Part shown: one piece after another, positions 10,030 to 22,592 of the stretch
Numbering within the stretch: the stretch's first letter is position 1
How the letters are laid out: every line of letters begins with the position of its first letter
Source: Morella rubra
Lineage: Eukaryota; Streptophyta; Magnoliopsida; Fagales; Myricaceae
Assembly (NCBI GenBank): GCA_003952965.2
Contig: CM025852.1
Coordinates: 4,201,372 to 4,265,371 of the forward strand
Direction: 5' to 3'
Length of the DNA: 64,000 nucleotides
Position numbers and translations under genes: made by a program
The notes under the pieces: model-generated
What the model was told of the DNA's origin: nothing
Databases searched by the model: none
What the model saw: only the letters and a program-made list of their open reading frames with translations

Positions 10030-13000
10030 ATCTCTGTAATGCCCCTCTCTTTTTCACTTGTTTGACATATTATATATATATAATATATAATTGGAATTTC
10101 TTGTTAATTTATTGCCTCCTTGAGCTTACATTTATTTATTTTTAATATAATTGCTTTGCGCATTTTTAATACTCTAAATTTTAATTATTTGATCGCATTC
10201 GTTTTTATATTATTTCTCATTGAGCTTGATTAAGGTATTATTTCATTATTATTACAATAGGGGCTTTAATTTTATTAAGAGTCTTTCATAATGATATTTA
10301 GCTTTAATTTTATCTCTTGTTTTATATTCATAGTAATTAGCATGTTTCATAGTCTTTAATTTACATTTTATTAAATTCCCTAAGTTAATGGCCAACTCTT
10401 GTGTACTTAAATAACTTGTTTCTATTCTATTGCTAATTAATGCTTATCTTAATAATTAATGTCTTCATGTGTTGCATTAATTGTTTTGAAGCTCTATGCA
10501 TGGCCGAACAATGTATAGAAGCTAACTACTTTTTTTTTTTTTTTTTTACTTTTCCCTCATTTAGCCGGCTGCATGGACTGTTTTTATTGTTCCTCATTTT
10601 GTCTTATATGCATGCATTTATACGTTGGAGCTCAAGGGCACTTCGTGGCTTCTTGAGTGAGGCAAAGAGGATTTGAAGCAATCACAAAGATTGCCTAGGA
10701 AAGTTAAGCTAACACTTGGCGTTAACTGCTCTCATTGTTGCCCCGTATGCACATTTATTTTGTTAGCTTCTCTGAGTAAATTATAGGTTATGATTGCCTA
10801 TTTAGAGTAGAGTGTGGAATTACATGATTTAACCAAGGGTTTAGCCGCCAAGAACCTTCGGTTAAGTGGGTGAGCCTTGTTGTTATCGAAAAAGTGAGAG
10901 AAATAGAGAAATAAGGGAGTAGCGTGAAACACTTAGCGACCAAAGGAGAGAGAGAGACGCCATCTGACCGAAGGAGAAGAGGAAGGAAAGACCAAAGGAA
11001 AAAGGGAAGAGACCAAGGAAAAAAAGAGAGACCGAAGGGGAGAAAAGAAGCCGAAGAAAGAAGGGGAGGAAGAGAAAGAAAAAAAAGGGGGGAGAGAGGC
11101 AGTTTCGGTCTACATTTTTTTTCCCAACAACTTTTGTCTCTTCTTTTCTTAATTTAGTGTCTTGTTTTTTACGTGTTTTATCCAAAAAATCAGTATAACC
11201 GCAGCTAAGGTAAAGGGTGTAGAAAATGTTTTAAAAAAAAGGGGGTATTGTGCTGTGCGGTGAAAAGAATGAAATAAATGGATTAGAAAATAATATTTTA
11301 GGTGCTCTTGTGAATTTAGTGACATGTATTGTGTGCTATACGGTGAAAAAAAAAAAAATGGAAATATCATTTATATGCGGTTGATTTTCTCTCATTGGTG
11401 GATGAAGTGAATATATTTATTAGCTCTGTATATCGTCTTCCTTTAGCTCAAATAATCACTTTCTTTGACTTTGATAATGGAATTGCTTTTGGAAGTTCTA
11501 CTTGATGAATGTTTTTTGTACTGTATCATTACTTATTGACTTTGGTTGGTTGGATTTGATTGAAATCTCAGTTCTGAAATGTCTCTGAAACGTTTCTTTC
11601 TCAGAAACATCTTTACTTTTCTTTTGGTGTATTAGTGAAGTGGAGTGGGTTTTCTTGCCCTTTAATTGAAATCCAATTCGTGTTAAAAAGAAAATAGTGG
11701 AAATGAGAACTGAGATTTCAAGCCCCAATTCTGCGAACAATTGCAACTTTATGCTGTTAAAAAAGAAAAAGAATGTAACTTGTTGATTTCATCGTAACCC
11801 TTGTTTGCCGAAAAGATTAAATTTTGTTATGATGTTAGTCATGTTGCCTGAAAGTTAGTCAGGCGTACATTGTTGCCGTGATGCATTAGGAAGGTAGAAC
11901 GAGGTTTGTTATAACATGTAAATGGGGTTTGTTATGCATTAGAGATCCATAGTCTTGCTATAGCTGCTAAAAAATTCGTGAGAACGAGACAATAACTTTT
12001 GACCATAATTGTCTTTTTTTTTTAAAAAAAAAAACTTGATTTTACTGAGAGTGCTAATCTGACAACAACATGCTATGTTGTGCTGAAATTTGTCATCATA
12101 TGGGAATTGTCAAAAGGTAGAAAGGGTAATGGCCAATAGCTTGACGGTTATATAATAAGGTGTTGAATAATTTTATTATCATTATTGCCACTGCATTTCC
12201 TTTATCCGAGTTCTCTTTTAGAAGTTTGTGAAATTGTAGATGCTTGTATTCTTTGTTAACGAAGAATATGATGTGTCATATTTTATAAAGTGCTGCATAT
12301 ACATCTTATGGGTATGGAAAATATGAATTTCACGGGAAAAAAATCTGTACCCAGATGGTCCTGAGATCGGTGACGGTATTGCTCACAGTGGGATAGTGCA
12401 AGCCACCACTGAAGATAAGTGGTCGGTATCCCTTGGCGATGAAACAATGTACTCTGACTGGGTCCTGGTGTCGGAGCACGGGATAGTCCCAGAGGAGAAG
12501 GGACGCACAACCCGACTCTGGGGTAAACAAAGCGAAAAAGGAACCTCTATCGATCTGAAAAAAAAAAAAAAAGGAAATAACCGATAAACGGATGATCATT
12601 TTTTGCATTACATCGTTTATAATGCATTTTTTTTATGACCATTGCTCTGTGATTGATTATTTTATAATTCTGTTACTTTTGTTTTATATCCCTACATATT
12701 TTGTCCCCTTATTTTGTCCCCTTATTGAGTCAGTAGGACTAATCCATTTTTCTTTGTTTATTATTTTGTATATACGGTGGCGGTATTGACTTGACAGATG
12801 AAGATATTCATGAAAGAGCAGACTTTGGATTTTGACACACATGTATTAGTTATCAAGATTTGGATGTATGTCACTGACACATTTGAAGTGTACATGGGGT
12901 ATGAGGTTTTAGTGGTACCTCAAAGGTCCACCCTTGCCCCCTCTTCCCTGCATGGAAAGCTTAGGGATAATAGATGTAGATCCAGCTTTCCTACACATTG

Positions 13001-13667
13001 TTCCCCCTCCACCGGCCCCGCCGGCAGAAGGCACCGGAGAGACGGTGTTTATAGACCTGACCTCCGACGCCGAGCTGGAGGATTAGTTGACTTAGTAGTT
13101 GTCACTCTTTTGTTAGTTTGGGATCAGTTAGCTGCTCACGGACATTGTAGTATAGAAGGCTTTAGACAGCTTTTGCTTTTATATTTATCTTCTCTTTACG
13201 TTTGTATTCCTCACGAAGGACTTTGTTTTTGTAAAAGAGAAGATTCCGTGATCTTAATGAAATTATGTAATTATTTTTTAAAATTTTCTCTTATTCTATT
13301 TCGTCCTTACGCTACATTAAATTTTATCCTCTTAACTTTCACCTCTTTATAATTGTTCTTGATTTTATTATAATTCTATTTCCTCAATTAATTCATTTTA
13401 TCTTCCTTATCCAATTCTGAACTTTTAACTCCTGGAATTATTTGTGTATCGCATTTTCGTTAAATCCCTAAAATTATTACTTTGCATTCTTTATTATATT
13501 TCTTAATTTACAAAACAAATTGAAATTAAACATTTATGCTAAACTTTTTCAAAGTCAATCGCCATGACTTATTAGAATCAATTCGTGTCGTAATCCCCAC
13601 TTGTATGTATACCATTATTATAAAGTGAGTTTAAAGGATAAGTACTGATATGGGGTGTGACAATCTC
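10030..13667. mobile_element. LTR-retroelement relic, probably a long solo LTR
   Basis: The element runs from TGTAATGCCCC (10035) to GGGGTGTGACA (ending 13662), about 3.63 kb. It has the TG...CA ends and the CCCC/GGGG edge motifs common in plant Ty3-type LTRs. Both sides are flanked by the 5-bp repeat ATCTC (10030-10034 and 13663-13667), the expected target duplication. Inside are a long T/A-rich left part, a GA-rich purine tract (10915-11100) like the leader regions of such LTRs, a 16-bp inverted repeat (11560-11575 with 11706-11721) and a short frame near 12950-13086 ending in TVFIDLTSDAE. No gag, protease, RT, RNase H or integrase is visible, and no second LTR copy or primer-binding site was recognised, so it looks like a solo LTR or a very large non-coding derivative. 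It is an inactive fossil; its age cannot be estimated without a second LTR. Confidence 0.7.
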
Positions 13668-15060
13668 TACCACCAATTCGATAGGAAAATAGGGATGTTA
13701 TAGCCCAATTCTTGTAATTAACAAAAACGACTTTGTTCTGTTCTGTGTAATTAATTCTGTCCAAGATTCAGCTCAATGGGTCAAACCAAAAGGTCCATAA
13801 AACTAAAACAGAAAAGCAATGGATATACTAACATGGCAAGCCCAATGAGATGGATCCAGCAGAATTTTTGACCCATTTGTGAACAGTTTGATCTAATGAC
13901 TTAACAGCTTTGGGCCGGACCAAGTTTGCACAGTAGACAGACAGCATCAGTCAGTATCAGCCTAATCCAAACTCGGCTCCAAAATCCAAATAAGCCAAGA
14001 TACACGTGTCCAAGGTTCAACTTATTCCCACGTGGCGACTACCTCCAGGTACACGCCTGGGTGTTTCATACACCACAAATCATCCTAAGGCTAGAACGCA
14101 CTCCCAAAATTCTATCCACCACTCACCACGTCACACATATTTCCCTCCCACTGCCACCTGCGACTATCAGCAGACCTCACAATTCCCAGAAATTTCCTTG
14201 AACATAGTATCCCCAAGGACAAATCCATGCGGCCGATAATGTGCCCTCCTCGGTAAACAACTTCAAGGCTAGTCCGTTATGTGCTACCCCCCCTCCCTTC
14301 ACACTCGTTTTTACTACACGCTGTAGACGCTCATACATAATAGCCCAACCCAGAAGGAAAAACCCATTGCACGCGCACGATCTGGTAAACTCCAGCACGT
14401 TAGCCTACTCTCCCACTCTGGACGAATCACCAAAGCCAATTGAAACCTCTGATCCACAACTGTTTCATACGGCCAAAACCCTCACCTCGACCACTTCTTC
14501 CCCAGTTCAGATACGGATAGCACTCCGAACAAATACTCCTCGTAAAGACCTCTCCTTCCACACGCCGAGAATGCACTATTTCGAAGCCATGGTTTCAAGA
14601 AAAACAGATTCTATGGCGACCATCGACTACAAGCATGAGCAATCGGGTACATCCTTCATCGAAGTACATTTAAACCCAAACCCGTGGAAAAAAATATTAT
14701 CCTGAGACATATAAAGAAAAAGCCAGTGCGACATCGACAGTATTTCAAACCATTGTGTACTTGCATCCACCGCGCCATACGTTGTTTCTCTACTCACTGT
14801 CTTGCAGCCGCCGCACTCCAGGACTGCAACACGAGGTACATGCTGAAGCACCAGTCGTGTTCACAGCTTACTATTCGCTTCACGCACTTTCCTGATGAAA
14901 GGATTCTGGAGTTCGTACAAGGCCCAGCTTCTGAAGTACATGTATGAAAGTTACTAACGGACTGTCGCTGAATCTTTGATACGCACGAGATAGATTTACT
15001 ATCGCGTAAAAGACTACCGTCCTTTGAGTTGTTTTGCAAGGTGGTCAAGGATGGGTTAGA
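13668..15060 (+). other. GC-richer gene-like stretch, no intact gene
   Basis: The stretch starts as spacer and then becomes clearly less AT-rich than its surroundings, with several open frames (13926-14201, 14241-14705, 14684-14947). None shows a recognised domain. The composition suggests former exonic or captured gene DNA. Two G-boxes lie at its left part and a glutaredoxin-like CxxC scrap at its right end. Read as gene debris. Confidence 0.4.
14002..14037 (+). promoter_or_regulatory. Two G-boxes (ACACGTGTCC and CCACGTGGC)
   Basis: ACACGTGTCC near 14002-14011 and CCACGTGGC near 14028-14036 are two strong ACGT elements about 25 bp apart, of the kind found in ABA- or light-regulated promoters. 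No intact gene follows, so they may be the remains of the promoter of the decayed gene downstream. Confidence 0.4.
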
Positions 15061-15124
15061 TAAGAAAGAGAGATGTGGTCACTGCAATGAGAATGGGTTA
15101 GTGCAATGTCCAGCTTGTAAATAA
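15020..15124 (+). pseudogene. Glutaredoxin-like C-terminal Cys module, fragment
   Basis: An in-frame stretch reads LFCKVVKDGLDKKERCGHC, then NENGLVQCPACK and a stop (TAA at 15122-15124). CxxC-NENGL-x-x-CPxC is the zinc-finger-like end of the plant glutaredoxin-family proteins that carry a Grx domain followed by a cysteine-rich tail. No Grx domain is visible upstream, so this is a fragment of a host gene. An A-run at about 15426 after an AATAAA near 15402 may mark the end of an old transcript or retrocopy. A different cysteine-rich gene is possible. Confidence 0.4.
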
Positions 15125-16790
15125 ATCACAACTTTTTATGGGCGAATTTTATTGGGCATTAAAAATTTAAATTTTTGTTTGTAGTTGAAATTCAATATCA
15201 TAGTTTTGGCTAAAGCCTGTGACTGGTAAGGTTGTGGAGCTCTTTAGATTTGAATTTAGTACTTTGGGCCATTTGGGCCTCGGTTGTGTAGGCCTCAAGC
15301 CAACTTGGTCATTGTAAAGGGCTTTAAGCCCGGTAGGCCCAATAGCCTGCCTCTTGGCCCTTCTTTATACTGTACCAGCCCATGGACTTTTTTATCATTA
15401 TTAATAAATTTTAGCATTTCCCTGGGAAAAAAAAAATCTACCGGTTTAATAACTTTTGGCAGGGAACGTATAGATCCAGAACAAAAACAAATTGGGTTGG
15501 GTCATGTTGAATGGATCAAGATTTTACAATTTTCTACTCGAATTGCACAGTATAATTTGGAGAAAGAAACAAAGAAGTATCTCATTGTAATCATATTCAA
15601 ACTTATATGACAATATTTAAAATTTTTGCTCTTAAATTACCATATAAATTCAGTAAAAAGACACATAATAATAAATGATGTGAATTCTAGATTGCTTGTA
15701 TTTGTCTCTTGTTTAATGCTGACATTATTCCATTCGAGTCGTAAGATAAAGTTGATTAGCAAAGAATCTGATCCCGAACAGATTGAATGGCATATGCTTG
15801 CTGACACAAATTCCTCACCATTCCATTACGTAAGGAAAGGGCTTTCTTTGCACTTTGCCATTTAAAGCAAATTCCACTTTCCGTCTCAACTATCACTCTC
15901 TTCAATTTCCACTTCAAACTACACGCATTGCATTCCAAGTTCTTCAAAAGTTTACACTACATTCCATTTTACTATTACACCGTTGAGATTAAGCCACATG
16001 TCTCAATATTTTTTTTAATTGATTTTAAAGGTTGAGATCTTAACTTGGAGTGGAAAGCGTAAACTTTTAATAGCATGTGGCGCAACGTGTAAAATTTGGC
16101 AGTTGGGGTGTAAATTATAAAATAAATGATAGTTAATGGGTGTAAAGTTGAGTTTCCATTTATTATTATTTTTTACTTTATTTATATCTATATTAATATT
16201 TGTATATTATCTTTCTCGGCATGAATGCCACTTGTGAGGATGATTTAGCTAGATGCTTTCCTTCTAAGCACTAATTTTGATAAAAAAAAAAAAAAAAAAG
16301 GCGTTAAAATTGAAGGATTAATCTTTTCAATAATATTATTTTGAGTTTTACTTACCCAAAAAATAAAAGATTTCTAATATTATTCATGACCCCAATATAA
16401 CAGATGAAATACTTGGAATCTTTCCGCATGATAGGATCTGACAAGGAAGAAAATGTAGCCCAAAGTACTTTTTTGTAATGGCAATAATATCCCTGATTTA
16501 ACAATCCTCTAGTCCCTTAGGAAATAGGGATTTTTTTTTTGTAAGCTCCTTAAATTATTTTATTTTATTGGACTACTGAAAGTGAAATATTCCCAAAAGT
16601 TCATCGGCGTCTTTAGCTTTTATTATCGTCGTAAAAGATTTCCTACTTCTGTAGGGTTCATATATAGGAAGTTCCTTATACTCCTTTCCATCGGACAGCC
16701 TCCTCTGATTGCTCGTATAAAGTCTGCCAATCTCTCTGCAGGAGATACTCTTAAGTACTCTCTGATTCTCGTTCTTCTTTCTTGCGGGGG
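15125..16790. other. AT-rich spacer
   Basis: Contains the transcript-like tail with AATAAA and poly-A (to 15436), then AT-rich DNA without a supported gene. The 119-aa frame starting at 16582 leads towards the PP2C pseudogene but shows no domain. Confidence 0.45.
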
Positions 16791-17380
16791 GAAAAGCAGA
16801 GCTTTTGCAAAACTATTTCAACAATGGCTTCCGTGGAGACAAGAAACTGTCCCTGATCCGTATGTTTGTCAATCTTCTCCTCCTCCTTGTTCTTGTTCTT
16901 GTTCATGTCTTAGTTTTTTCTGCGGTGTTCTTTATGAGTGAGTTTTGTCCATCTTCTTCACTGATCACGCTATTTGGCCCCATGTTAATCTTGGTTTGAT
17001 TTTATGTTGACAAGTTCCTCGGTTAATATGGGGAGTTTCAATTTTATTCTTTTTCAACTTTGGCTCTCGCTTTGATTAAACTGGCCTTTATTCATAAACA
17101 GTTTTTTGCTTGGCATTATTGTTTTAAGGTTGTAATCTACTTGCATGTACAAGGATTTTTGTACGTATTTTGCGTGCCACAGATACGTCAAGAAGACATA
17201 TTTATTCTCTGAAACACATCGCAACCAACATTGTCAATATAGCAGAGCTTTTGAGAAAATTAGACCTCTTTGATTTTTCCCCTTGTTTCCCTCTTTGGTT
17301 AAGAATGAAATTAATTTGAGTTCTTTAACTTCGATACGAGTCTTTTAGCAATGGGAGTGGTAAACACCTGGATCTCATAG

Positions 17381-18391
17381 ATGACTGCTTCGTACTACTT
17401 TCTCAGGCCTAGCTCGCTAGGAAGAAGGTTGAAAATGGTTCCCGGAGCATTCTACATATCAAAAGAAAGGCCAGGGTCGAAACCGCAAGGTGAGGATGCG
17501 CACTTCATATGTACAGAGAAACAAGCAAACGTCGGTGGTTGCGCCAGGGCGGGTGTTGACCCGGGAGACTATTCGACGACACTCATTGCTAACTCTTTTG
17601 GAACCAGAGGGATCTGCTGATCTAAGAAGAGTTTTGAATCGAGCTTTCTCGAAAACCAAGGCTAAAGGGTCGTCAACTTGCATAATGAATCTGGTTGACC
17701 ATGTAGATACCCTTCCCTTTTCTTCTGAATCAATGCACTCAATCTCACGTTTTTTTTTGTTGCGTAGTGTTATACAATTTATCTTTTGCACAGAATTCGT
17801 TTTCTTTCTTTTTTCATAAGTTTTTACAGTTCTTTTTTTTTTTCTGTTTTTTTTTGTTAAATCACAGGGCTTGCATTTGCAAACGTGGGAGATAGTGGAT
17901 TTATGTTGATCAGAAAACAAAGAGATATATACAAATCGACCATTCAACAACACTATTTTAATTGTCCATTTCAGCTGGGACGAACAGCAGACACCCCAAA
18001 ATCAGCAGAGGTGCACATAAATCTTCAGCTTTCTGTAGCCTGCTTTAGTGTTTAATATAGTCTGATTTTTTAACTACTGCTTATTGTTTCTCTTACAAGC
18101 AGCTTTTTAGTGTCGACGTAGAAGCAGGAGACATTCTCATAGTCGGCACAGACGGGCTGTTCGATATACATGTCTGAGAAGCGAATTAGGGATGTTGCAA
18201 AGGAGGCTGCCGATCAGGGTTTAGATCCAGAACAGGTGGCTTGGGCATTAGCTGAGCAGGCTTATCACATTTCCTTGAGTCGCAATGCCTACACACCATA
18301 TATGATAGCGTCAATAAACGCCGGAAGAGAGTTTTACGGTGGCAAAGTGGACGATATAACCGTTATTGTTGCTTATATTGTTGACGCTTAG
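17381..18391 (+). pseudogene. Protein phosphatase 2C (PP2C) pseudogene
   Basis: Pieces of a plant PP2C of the PP2C55/80 type occur in order. PGAFYISKERPGSKPQGEDA (about 17436-17495) is followed by VGGCARAGVDPGDYS (about 17531-17575), then AFSKTKAKGSSTCIM (17642-17687). After an intron ending with AG before 17868 come FANVGDSGFMLIR and FNCPFQLG; after another intron VEAGDILIVGTDGLFD, and finally RIRDVAKEAADQGLDPEQVA through YGGKVDDITVIVAYI to the stop at 18389-18391. The motif expected as ADGVGGW is shortened and lacks the metal-binding Asp. The frame must shift near 17600 (stop at 17618-17620) and again near 18170 (TGA just before the EKRIRD block). It is a decayed host gene that still preserves its exon order. 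A 5' part may extend to about 16790 but is not recognisable. It converges on KELP. Confidence 0.8.
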
Positions 18392-18668
18392 GTCTTGCCA
18401 CAGTATTTTCAATCAAGGTAGAAATCATAGAGTCAAAGACCACCTTGTAACAAGTAGTGATCGCCGGTTTATGAAATTTATCAATGCAACTCTTTAGCTC
18501 TGCCTTACAATGAGCAAGAGATTCAAAATATTCTACCCCAAAGAAAAAGCCAAAGCAGTTAATTACAACCACAGTGGAGGAAACTAGGTTGCGATGAACA
18601 TACTTCAAAATGGCTTCAAAATATCCATCTCCAGATGACATTATCACATTATTCTTGACTCCATCTTC

Positions 18669-20646
18669 TTAATGGCTTTCTATGGCGGGCATATTCTTCT
18701 TGAAAGCTGACCATTGCTCCTCTGTCAAGCTTATTCCTGAAAGGAAAAGAGATGTGAAAATAGAAAAACTTCGAAATTTTACTCAAAAGAAAAATAACGC
18801 AACTTGAAGTCTAGAGGATGAAAACAAGATCATAACGGCCAGTTCTTGATTTCACATTAACATACTGCACAACAAAGAGGGAAAGCATCGACGATGATAA
18901 GGAAAAACACACGAAATGGACACATGCATAACTTGGGTTATGAATTCACAAATTGTATGATACTAGAATGGGAGAATTTACATCAATGAAAATGAACCAT
19001 TATTCAACACTTCTCCAGATAACTTCCTATCGTTTCGTAGGTATGGCGTTGGACAGGAAATAACTCAAAACACTGAATAACTGAATTCTGTGAGTGGAAG
19101 TTGCATTATTGCAAATCACGCCTCACCCAGAAATGATACTGGTAATGGAGCAAAAAACAAAATGAATAGGATACCTATAGGAATGGAAGAGAAATATAGG
19201 GTATATTTCTAGATATTGGATATGCGTCCAACCTAAACCAGATTCACATTCCCAGTTGTAATAAATTCCAGCCACCCTGTTTGGCATCTATAAGTTTCAG
19301 CTTGTTGGCAAGAACTGGTTAACTATCTAGATAACAACAAAAGATAAGAAGTTTCTTCTTCGACCTTCCAGTTGATTAAGTTGATTCCATAATGAAGAGC
19401 ATGTGCTTTGATGTAAGAACTTCTTATACAGTACAAAACAAAGTCCTCAATCTTCTTTATCCTAGACACCGATTTACACAAATCTCATTTCATCTCTTTC
19501 AATTGCAGTTTCCACAGATTCCCACAAGATAATAGACCAACAATTACCATGGCAAGGATATCTTTTACCATTGCTGCCTTCACAATTCTGGCCAGCACGG
19601 CTGCAATACAATGCTTGACAACAGAAATTTTAACTTCTACGTCATGGCAACCAGCAAAGCACTGACATAAACATGTCCTTGCCTACAGTGCAGTCCATCA
19701 CTCTAAAAACTAGACTCACATTGCTACTAATGCACTTGCAGAATAAGAAGAGACATAACTTGAGTCTGATTTCAAAACATGATCAAATCATGTAAGTATA
19801 TAACAAAACTTAAAATCCCATTTATACTAACATTCCCATTGTCCACAATAATCACCTAATTCTTCCCCAATGACTGACCATCCTGAAACTAGTCTTTCTG
19901 AAAGAACAATCCTACATTTCTTGTATATCCAGCCACTTGTTAATTACTTGTTTTGCGTATAAGGAGTTGAACAAAATCTTTATAAATTCAGGAAAGTATA
20001 TGCAAGCTCAAACTTTATTTAGCTGAAACTCCCATCATAAAACCATAATAAAATTACAGATAAAAGGCCTAAAAAACTACATGAAAATCAGTATATAGCA
20101 CAAAGAAAAGAGCAACAAAAATAGCCAAACTATATGCAACTTAAAACGCACCTTTAGAAGTAGGAAGCTCTTTTCCATCCTTTTTATAGTACTCTCTTAT
20201 CGACACCAGAGTTTTCCCTCTGAAATCCTGAATCGTCACTCTTCTCTTCTCTGATAGCTGAATCAAAGCCAGCGAAATAATTATTACTGCAAAGACCATA
20301 GTATTATTTTTATTCATTTAATCTTTTCGTACTTTCACATCAACGAAACAGAATATTAGAATTTTCATAATCTGACCCTGCAAATGATAAGATCACCGCC
20401 ATCATCGTACTCCTTGCGACCGTCTCCTCTTTGCTCTCCTTCTTCTTCTTCTTGGTCTTGCTGTTGTTCGAGGAAGGACTGGACGACCTGCTTGACAAAG
20501 GCCTTGTAAGGGGGCTGGGAGAGGTCGAGGTCGAGCTCCGTGGCGGCCTGCTTCCGGATCTTGTGCTCCGTCATCTCCTCCATGTCCGATTCTTCTAGAA
20601 TCCTTAAAACTGTCTTTTCGATTCTCTCTTGAACTTTGGCTTCCAT
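18669..20646 (-). CDS. KELP: KELP, PC4-type transcriptional coactivator, 147 aa
   Basis: Three exons on the minus strand: 20646-20377, 20257-20152 and 18736-18669 (270+106+68 nt). The start MEAKVQERIEKTV matches the known KELP N-terminus; an in-frame ATG 48 nt upstream (20694) is an alternative. Residues 1-60 form the DEK_C-like helical domain (ILEESDMEEMTEHKIRKQA), followed by an acidic Gln/Glu linker. Residues about 80-147 are the PC4 single-strand DNA-binding domain (EYDDGGDLIICR, then RRVTIQDFRGKTLVSIREYY and GISLTEEQWSAFKK). KELP is a nuclear coactivator that binds transcription factors and ssDNA. The frame ends MPAIESH-stop. The next codons in another frame still read IKKMESRIM-stop (ending 18644), the usual family C-terminus, so a small deletion seems to have replaced the last nine or ten residues. 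Intron 2 is 1.4 kb long. Confidence 0.88.
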
Positions 20647-22592
20647 TTCTTTCTTCCTTCCCTTCCTTGTTTTTTCCTCTTTCAGGTTTTCCACGGACCA
20701 CAGTGCGAGTTTTTGTCGCAGAACCAGAGCACTTACCTTTTATCGGGGAAAATTACAGCGGTTCCTGCGCCTTTTTTTTTTTTTCCCCTTGTTTTGCTTA
20801 ATGCTTCCTTTTGGAAAGAGAAGGCACCGGATAAAAGCTACTGTTTTGACACTGATACTGTCCAATCCCAGTAGTCGGAGCAGGATTTTCCCTGTTATAT
20901 AGTGCTTGAATTAGATGCTCTTATTACTTACTGCCTATTAATTAAGAAATTCTTACCCTTTTAAATATTAAATATTGTAATTCGAAATCCCTCAATGCCT
21001 TTCTTGTAATAATTTAACAGTTATATGTTTTTCTAAAAAAATACCAGTATTTATTATTTTCAAAAAGATTCGAAGTTTTTTTTATCACTTATATATTATT
21101 TTTAAAAATACCATATTTATACATTTCCTTAACACATTATTACTAAAATTAAGAGTAATAAATACCCACCAACCACTCTCCTCTCTCTCTCTCCTCCTTT
21201 CTACTGTTATTTTTGTCTCTTAGCTCAGGTACCTCTTTTATCTTCTTATTTATTTTGTTTTTTGTTTTGTTTCAACATATCTCTTATAAAGATAAAGTAG
21301 GAGTAGAGACCTTTTTTGGTGAACTTCAGGAAAATTAATGACTCGTTCAATCTGATTGCACAGAAGGAAGAACGAGACGAAGGTTGTTGATTCAGTCATC
21401 CACAGTCATTGGCGAATAGCAGAGAAACTATGATTCACTGGTTAACTTCAAAGATTAAGTAAAGCAGACAACAAAGACAAAGCTTTATTTTATGGGGTCG
21501 GTAAAGCTGCGAAAAGAAAGCAGTGAAATGTAGGCTTTGTATCACTGAACCACCAAATCTCATCCAAATATTTGTCTGTTGGGTGAAACAGAAAGGAGAC
21601 TTAAAGATTGTTTCTTTCTATTTTCCACTCTTTCCTTAAACGCTCAAGAGGCAATAAGCATAATTGTAAGTGTTCCCCCCTTGTAATCGGCATCCTTTGT
21701 CATATAATATCACTTCGTAAATTTCCCTGGACCTTGCCTTTTCTTGCTGCAAGAGTTCAGTACATTGGATTCCATATAACTAGACTATTTTTCTAATAAT
21801 TTAAAGACTTCTAGACAGTGGCATAACAGAAGGGTAATTGACTGAAAATGAATGGCGCAAATAAGAACTGGTGGCAGACACTAGAAAGTTCTACAAACAT
21901 GGGCTTATCCTCTGAAGTTTGATTTTTCTAGGAAAGGATGTTCTTCATGTTCCAGGACGTATTAAACACCACCAAAACTCACTGACGCGTCTATTTGATG
22001 GGTTCCATAGAAGCTTGCCAAACAGAAGAAACAACACCTAAACGCAGTTTGGTTCATAGGGCGGCGGATAGTGACCAAGATAAGTGCACCCAACCACTCA
22101 CCATCAACAACTTATCTTGCTTTAAGTTTCAACCAATAAAAATGGTTGATAAATGTCCACATGAGATCCTAGAAGCATATCTGAGACAGGGTTAGAGGGA
22201 GCAAATCACATTGTCATCCTTCTTATTACGAATCTCATTTTCATCAAGCAGTTAAGATCCAACTGTACAGTGTTGCAACTCTAGGTGCTAAACTCTTCTA
22301 GACAAAATGGTTACTGAAAACAAAGGCCTTCTTTAAACCGTGAAGGAGTAAGCTAAGATTTTCGCTTCGGCATGAAATGTATGAAACTATGCATGAACTT
22401 TTAACTCTTTGTGCAGAGTAAGCTAAAAATAGTATCCTTAATGGAAATAACATTATGGATCCACCCACAATCAGGAGTGCTAATATAGGAGCATAGATTT
22501 TGATCTGAAGTTTATTCAGCAGAATCAAAACTAGGAGCTGATACATAGGTGTGTTGGAAATAGGATAAAATGAGGAGAAAAAAAGTATAATT
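20647..22592. other. KELP promoter side and spacer
   Basis: KELP 5' UTR and promoter, a (CT)n tract near 21178-21198, then AT-rich spacer and the 3' flank of the next minus-strand gene. No further gene is supported. Confidence 0.5.

Noticed and set aside
14627-15048. Minus-strand frames in the GC-richer stretch
   Set aside because: No domain found; the plus-strand CxxC module is the only recognisable signal.
15850-16160. Possible inverted-repeat element
   Set aside because: Only short, imperfect matches (ACTATCA-type blocks); not convincing.
20402-20701. 99-aa Arg-rich minus frame overlapping KELP exon 1
   Set aside because: Out-of-frame shadow of the KELP exon.
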